Positions 61,530 through 64,000 of a DNA stretch of 64,000 nucleotides are shown piece by piece. The stretch's first letter is position 1, and the number at the start of each line of letters is the position of its first letter. The stretch lies in the NCBI GenBank assembly GCA_029263125.1, contig JAJCYD010000024.1, positions 58,699 through 122,698 on the forward strand, read 5' to 3'. The stretch comes from Solirubrobacteraceae bacterium. Lineage in GTDB: Bacteria; Actinomycetota; Thermoleophilia; Solirubrobacterales; Solirubrobacteraceae. The position numbers were made by a program, and so were the translations under genes. Under the pieces are notes generated by a model that saw only the letters and a list, made by a program, of their open reading frames with translations, ran no database searches and had not been told where the DNA came from.

Positions 61530-62251
61530 CGCTGCCTCCCGCCGGCATGTCGCTGGGGCAGCTCGATCCCGATGCGCGCGCCGCGTTGCGACGGCGCCGC
61601 GACGAGGCGACCGCCATGGCGCTCGGCGATCTCGGCGGCGATCGCCAGACCCCGGCCGCGCCGGCCGCGCCCGCCGCGCGCCCGCCTCGTGAGGTCGCCG
61701 ACGGACGCCGGCAGCCCGGGTCCCTCGTCGCTGACCTCGATGCGCACGTGCCGGTGACCAACCACGCGCGCGGTGAGCTCGACGCGTCCGCTCGCGTGCT
61801 CGAGGGCGTTGGCCACGAGGTTGGAGATCGCCTGCGCGAGCCGGATCCGGTCCGCGTGGACCCTCGCGTCTCTCGCGATCGCGCCCAGCGCGATCTGGCT
61901 GTCGAAGCTCGCGGCCACGGCGCGCCAGCTTTCGAGCTGCTCCTCCAGCAGCTCGGCCACGGCGATCGACTCCGTGCGATCGATCGACCGCTTGCCGCTG
62001 CGAGCGGCCGCGAAGTCGTCGAGCGCGAGGGCGGCGCGGCGCAGCTCGAGATCGATCGCCGCCAGGCGCTCCGGCGGCGCCTCCTCGCGGCGCTCCATCG
62101 TGGCGAGGCTGAGTCGCACGGCCGTCAGCGGCCCCCGCAGCTCATGGCAGGCCCGGGCGACGAGCTCGCGGCGCCGACGCAGCTCATACGCCGCGGCGCC
62201 CGCGACCGCGAGGCCAAGCGCCGCGAGCACCCACGCGAGCGGCACATCCAC
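61526..62251 (-). CDS. Membrane histidine kinase without sensor domain
   Basis: This 241-residue kinase has one N-terminal transmembrane helix (LAWVLAALGLAVAGAAAY) followed directly by HisKA with H box ARACHELRGPLTAV, and a HATPase domain with N box AQAISNLVANALEH, G1 SDEGPGLP and G2 GRGLAIAAEIAERHGG. There is no extracellular or PAS sensor domain. The likely partner is the OmpR-type regulator at the window end. The 4-base overlap with cpaB suggests that it controls pilus genes. Confidence 0.87.
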   Translation of the reverse strand: MDVPLAWVLAALGLAVAGAAAYELRRRRELVARACHELRGPLTAVRLSLATMERREEAPPERLAAIDLELRRAALALDDFAAARSGKRSIDRTESIAVAELLEEQLESWRAVAASFDSQIALGAIARDARVHADRIRLAQAISNLVANALEHASGRVELTARVVGHRHVRIEVSDEGPGLPASVGDLTRRARGGRGRRGRGLAIAAEIAERHGGRLVAAPSQRGARIGIELPQRHAGGRQR

Positions 62252-62682
62252 GTCACGCCTCGTTGCATGTTGTCGTCACGTTCATGACCCGCGTTCTTGT
62301 TGGAGGTTCGCCAGCCGCGCCCTGGGGTGGCGTGCCGCACCCCATAGAGGGCCGGGAGAGCGAAAGTTCGCCCCCTCGGCCGATCCGACCGGCGGCCGCC
62401 GCCGCGGTGACCTTGGGGTCGCCGTTGACGTACATCGTGCAGACCGCATGCACCCCGGTGTCGGCGATCAGCCTCGCCTTGGCGTCGAAGCGCAGCATCC
62501 GTGTCTCCGCGAGCAGGTCGGCCATCGGTCTTACGTCGTAGACCGGTCGGCGATCCCGGAGAGCACGACCGAGCTGGCCGGAGGCACGATCCGGACCGAC
62601 GAGGGTCCCCGCGGACCTGGAGGCCCGACGGATCGGGCACCGGTCGTGCCTCTCCGTCAACCGGATAGCGCGGGGGGCTTGC
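62252..62682. other. Gene-poor stretch upstream of the kinase, with possible coding remnants
   Basis: No intact gene is supported. On the minus strand, MADLLAETRMLRFDAKARLIADTGVHAVCTMYVNGDPKVTAAAAAG (from 62525) looks protein-like but runs into an intergenic motif, and another frame upstream reads SVRIVPPASSVVLSGIADRSTT before a stop. They may be parts of a decayed gene. I cannot name a family. Confidence 0.35.
62341..62375 (-). promoter_or_regulatory. Copy B of the GGCGAACTT two-box motif, upstream of the kinase
   Basis: On the minus strand: G5, CGAACTT, 16 bases, then CTATGGGG, about 90 bases before the kinase start. Spacing and boxes match copy A closely, so both halves of the pilus locus carry the same signal. 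Confidence 0.5.
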
Positions 62683-62850
62683 TCTCACACCTGGCCCAGC
62701 GGCTGGGCGGGTTTGGCATGCCAGACATGCAGAAACCGCCCAGGTCGATGGGATGCGCGTCCGGCTGGCCGTGTTCCCCATGGCATGCATGCACAAGGCG
62801 CCCAACCCGGTGATCGCAGGCGACGACGATCGTCGCCCGAGACCGCTCCG
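62683..62850. repeat. About 168-bp direct repeat, copy 1
   Basis: This copy is about 90 percent identical, by eye, to 63271-63441. It contains GGGCGGGTTT and AAACCGCCC as imperfect arms around TGGCATGCCA, and it ends with the palindrome CGACGATCGTCG. No intact gene lies in it. Confidence 0.8.
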
Positions 62851-62903
62851 CTGGGCTACGTCACCCGTCCAGCGCCAGCGGCCTGTCGCGTACGGTCGCG
62901 AGA

Positions 62904-63240
62904 TGAGCTCCATCGACTTCGCGCGCACCCGAGCATTCATCGACGCGATCCCAGAAGGCAGATGGGCCGCCTACAAGGACGTAGCCAGGGCGGGCGGGAA
63001 CGTCAGCGGAGCCCAAGCGGTCGGTACGTGGCTTGGCCGCGAGGGCCATGGGATTCCGCTCGACTATCGCGTGCTCACCGTCCAAGGCCGCATGCCCGAC
63101 ACATTTCGCTCGGCCGGTTGGGATGCCCGGACGACCCCGCCAGCGCCCTCGCAAAGCTCAAGTCCGAGGGCGTCACCATCGACGACCACAACCGCGCCGC
63201 GCAATCACAGCGCTTCTCGGCGACGGACTGGAGCCAGTAG
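62904..63240 (+). pseudogene. Frameshifted MGMT/alkyltransferase-like DNA-binding protein gene
   Basis: The first frame reads FIDAIPEGRWAAYKDVARAG then NVSGAQAVGTWLGREGHGIP, resembling the DNA-binding domain of O6-alkylguanine methyltransferases (IPxGxxxxYxxxA ... AxxVGxxL). The catalytic PCHR is replaced by LDYRVL, as in alkyltransferase-like proteins. Near 63125 the frame is lost; one base too many separates it from DDPASALAKLKSEGVTIDDHNR and a TAG stop. TACGGT lies six bases before the ATG. The gene lies exactly between the two direct repeats. Confidence 0.6.
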
Positions 63241-63270
63241 CGAGTTCCCCACGGCGCGAGAAGGAGGCGA

Positions 63271-63441
63271 TCTCGCACCTGGCCGAGCGGCTGGGCAGGT
63301 TTGGCATGCCAGACATACAGAAACCGCCCAGCTCGATGGGATGCGCGTCCGGCTGGCCGTGTTCCCCATGACATGCATGCAGAAGGCGCCCAACCCGGCT
63401 CAGATCGCAGGCGACGGCGATCGCCGCCCGAGACCGCCCCG
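63271..63441. repeat. About 171-bp direct repeat, copy 2
   Basis: This is the second copy of the repeat at 62683-62850. The inner palindrome here is CGGCGATCGCCG. Compared with copy 1 both partners of one base pair have changed (A-T to G-C). Confidence 0.8.
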
Positions 63442-63580
63442 GTCGACGATTGGGGCGCTGAGCCGCATCCGTCTGGCGCTGAGCGCGCTGCCCACCCAGG
63501 CCGGGAGCCCCCGCGCGTGGAGCGGAGCGCAGCCAGACCACACCGAGGAACGGCCGGAGCACTCCACCGGCCCCCGAACC

Positions 63581-64000
63581 TCAGCTCGCGAACGTTCCTC
63601 CCAGTTTGGGCACTTGCGTCTGATGCAACACCCCATCTACGAGCCGGTACCCCACGCCCCAGACGTTCACCACGTAGCGATCGCCGTGGCGGCCGAGCTT
63701 GGCACGCAGACGGCAGGCGTGGGAATCCAGGGTGCGCGTCGAGCCGGTGGAGCGGTAGCCCCAGATGCCGCGCAGCAGCTCCTCCTTGGTGAAGACCCTC
63801 GTCGGCTCGGACACCAGCGTGCGCAGCAGCGCGAACTCCTTCGCGGACAGGATCACACGATCGCCGCGCAGGCGCACCTCGCGCGACGGCGGATCGACCT
63901 CCAGCTCACCCGCTCGCAGGCAGCCGGTCGCGGTGCGGCGGTTGGCGCGTCGCAGCAATGCCGCGACGCGTCCGCGCAGCTCGGGATAGGAGAAGGGCTT
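63581..64000 (-). CDS. OmpR-family response regulator, cut by the window end
   Basis: Only the last 139 residues are in the window. The first residues KPFSYPELRGRVAALLRR are the end of the receiver domain (conserved KPF). The rest is a winged-helix DNA-binding domain: LEVDPPSREVRLRGDRVILSAKEFALLRTLVSEPTRVFTKEELLRGIWG ... RTLDSHACRLRAKLG and VWGVGYRLVDG. It probably pairs with the histidine kinase at 61526, about 1.3 kb downstream on the same strand, separated by the repeat and pseudogene insertion. Confidence 0.9.
   Translation of the reverse strand, partial: KPFSYPELRGRVAALLRRANRRTATGCLRAGELEVDPPSREVRLRGDRVILSAKEFALLRTLVSEPTRVFTKEELLRGIWGYRSTGSTRTLDSHACRLRAKLGRHGDRYVVNVWGVGYRLVDGVLHQTQVPKLGGTFAS

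Overview
The window is a very GC-rich chromosomal segment from an actinobacterium. The best fit is the deep class Thermoleophilia (Solirubrobacter/Conexibacter-like). The reasons are a dcw cluster with ftsZ but no ftsA, many GTG and TTG starts, 4-base ATGA/GTGA gene overlaps, delta-60/propeller-type surface proteins, and type IV pilus plus Tad-type genes in a Gram-positive background. This placement is inference from gene content; there is no rRNA in the window.

Layout. 0-5.4 kb holds mixed housekeeping and unknown genes (G3E GTPase, methyltransferase, CBS protein, TPR protein, threonine-aldolase-like enzyme). 5.5-12.4 kb is a tightly overlapping type IV pilus operon (a fused pilM-pilN, pilO, an unknown gene in the pilP slot, and three prepilin-like genes). 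12.4-18.8 kb has an AbiEi/DUF559-type protein, a cupredoxin lipoprotein, a sigma-70 factor, a DUF167 protein and a large secreted propeller protein with a frameshift near its end. 18.8-24.6 kb is an aromatic amino acid block: a HisC-family aminotransferase, an aromatic-rich leader peptide with hairpin, DAHP synthase, prephenate dehydrogenase and EPSP synthase, with IPP isomerase and AroH-type chorismate mutase nearby. 24.6-31.9 kb has an Uma2-like protein, an RluB-type synthase, a tandem pair of unknown paralogues, rlmN, scpB-scpA and trpS. 31.9-33.7 kb is a decayed patch with a broken SRPBCC-like gene and short repeats. 33.7-38.0 kb is the glycine cleavage operon gcvT-gcvH-gcvPA-gcvPB.

38.7-54.7 kb is the division and cell wall cluster, read on the minus strand from mraZ through rsmH, ftsL, ftsI, murE, murF, mraY, murD, ftsW, murG, murC and ftsQ to ftsZ. 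murB is inverted onto the plus strand between murC and ftsQ. Signals upstream of mraZ look like MraZ boxes, a promoter and a 17-bp hairpin. 55.0-64.0 kb is a partial Tad/Flp pilus locus (tadA, tadB, tadC, cpaB) with a histidine kinase and a response regulator cut by the window end. It is interrupted by an M11-type metalloprotease, a LuxR-type fragment, a frameshifted MGMT-like gene and a pair of about 170-bp direct repeats.

The most interesting non-obvious signals are: the aromatic leader peptide/attenuator before DAHP synthase; a two-box intergenic motif (GGCGAACTT ... CTAT/CTAA) found four times and possibly a promoter class; a recurring TANGAT-N6-ATG arrangement that suggests leaderless mRNAs; the direct repeats whose inner palindrome shows a compensatory change; and a beta-rich C-terminal domain shared by the two large secreted proteins.
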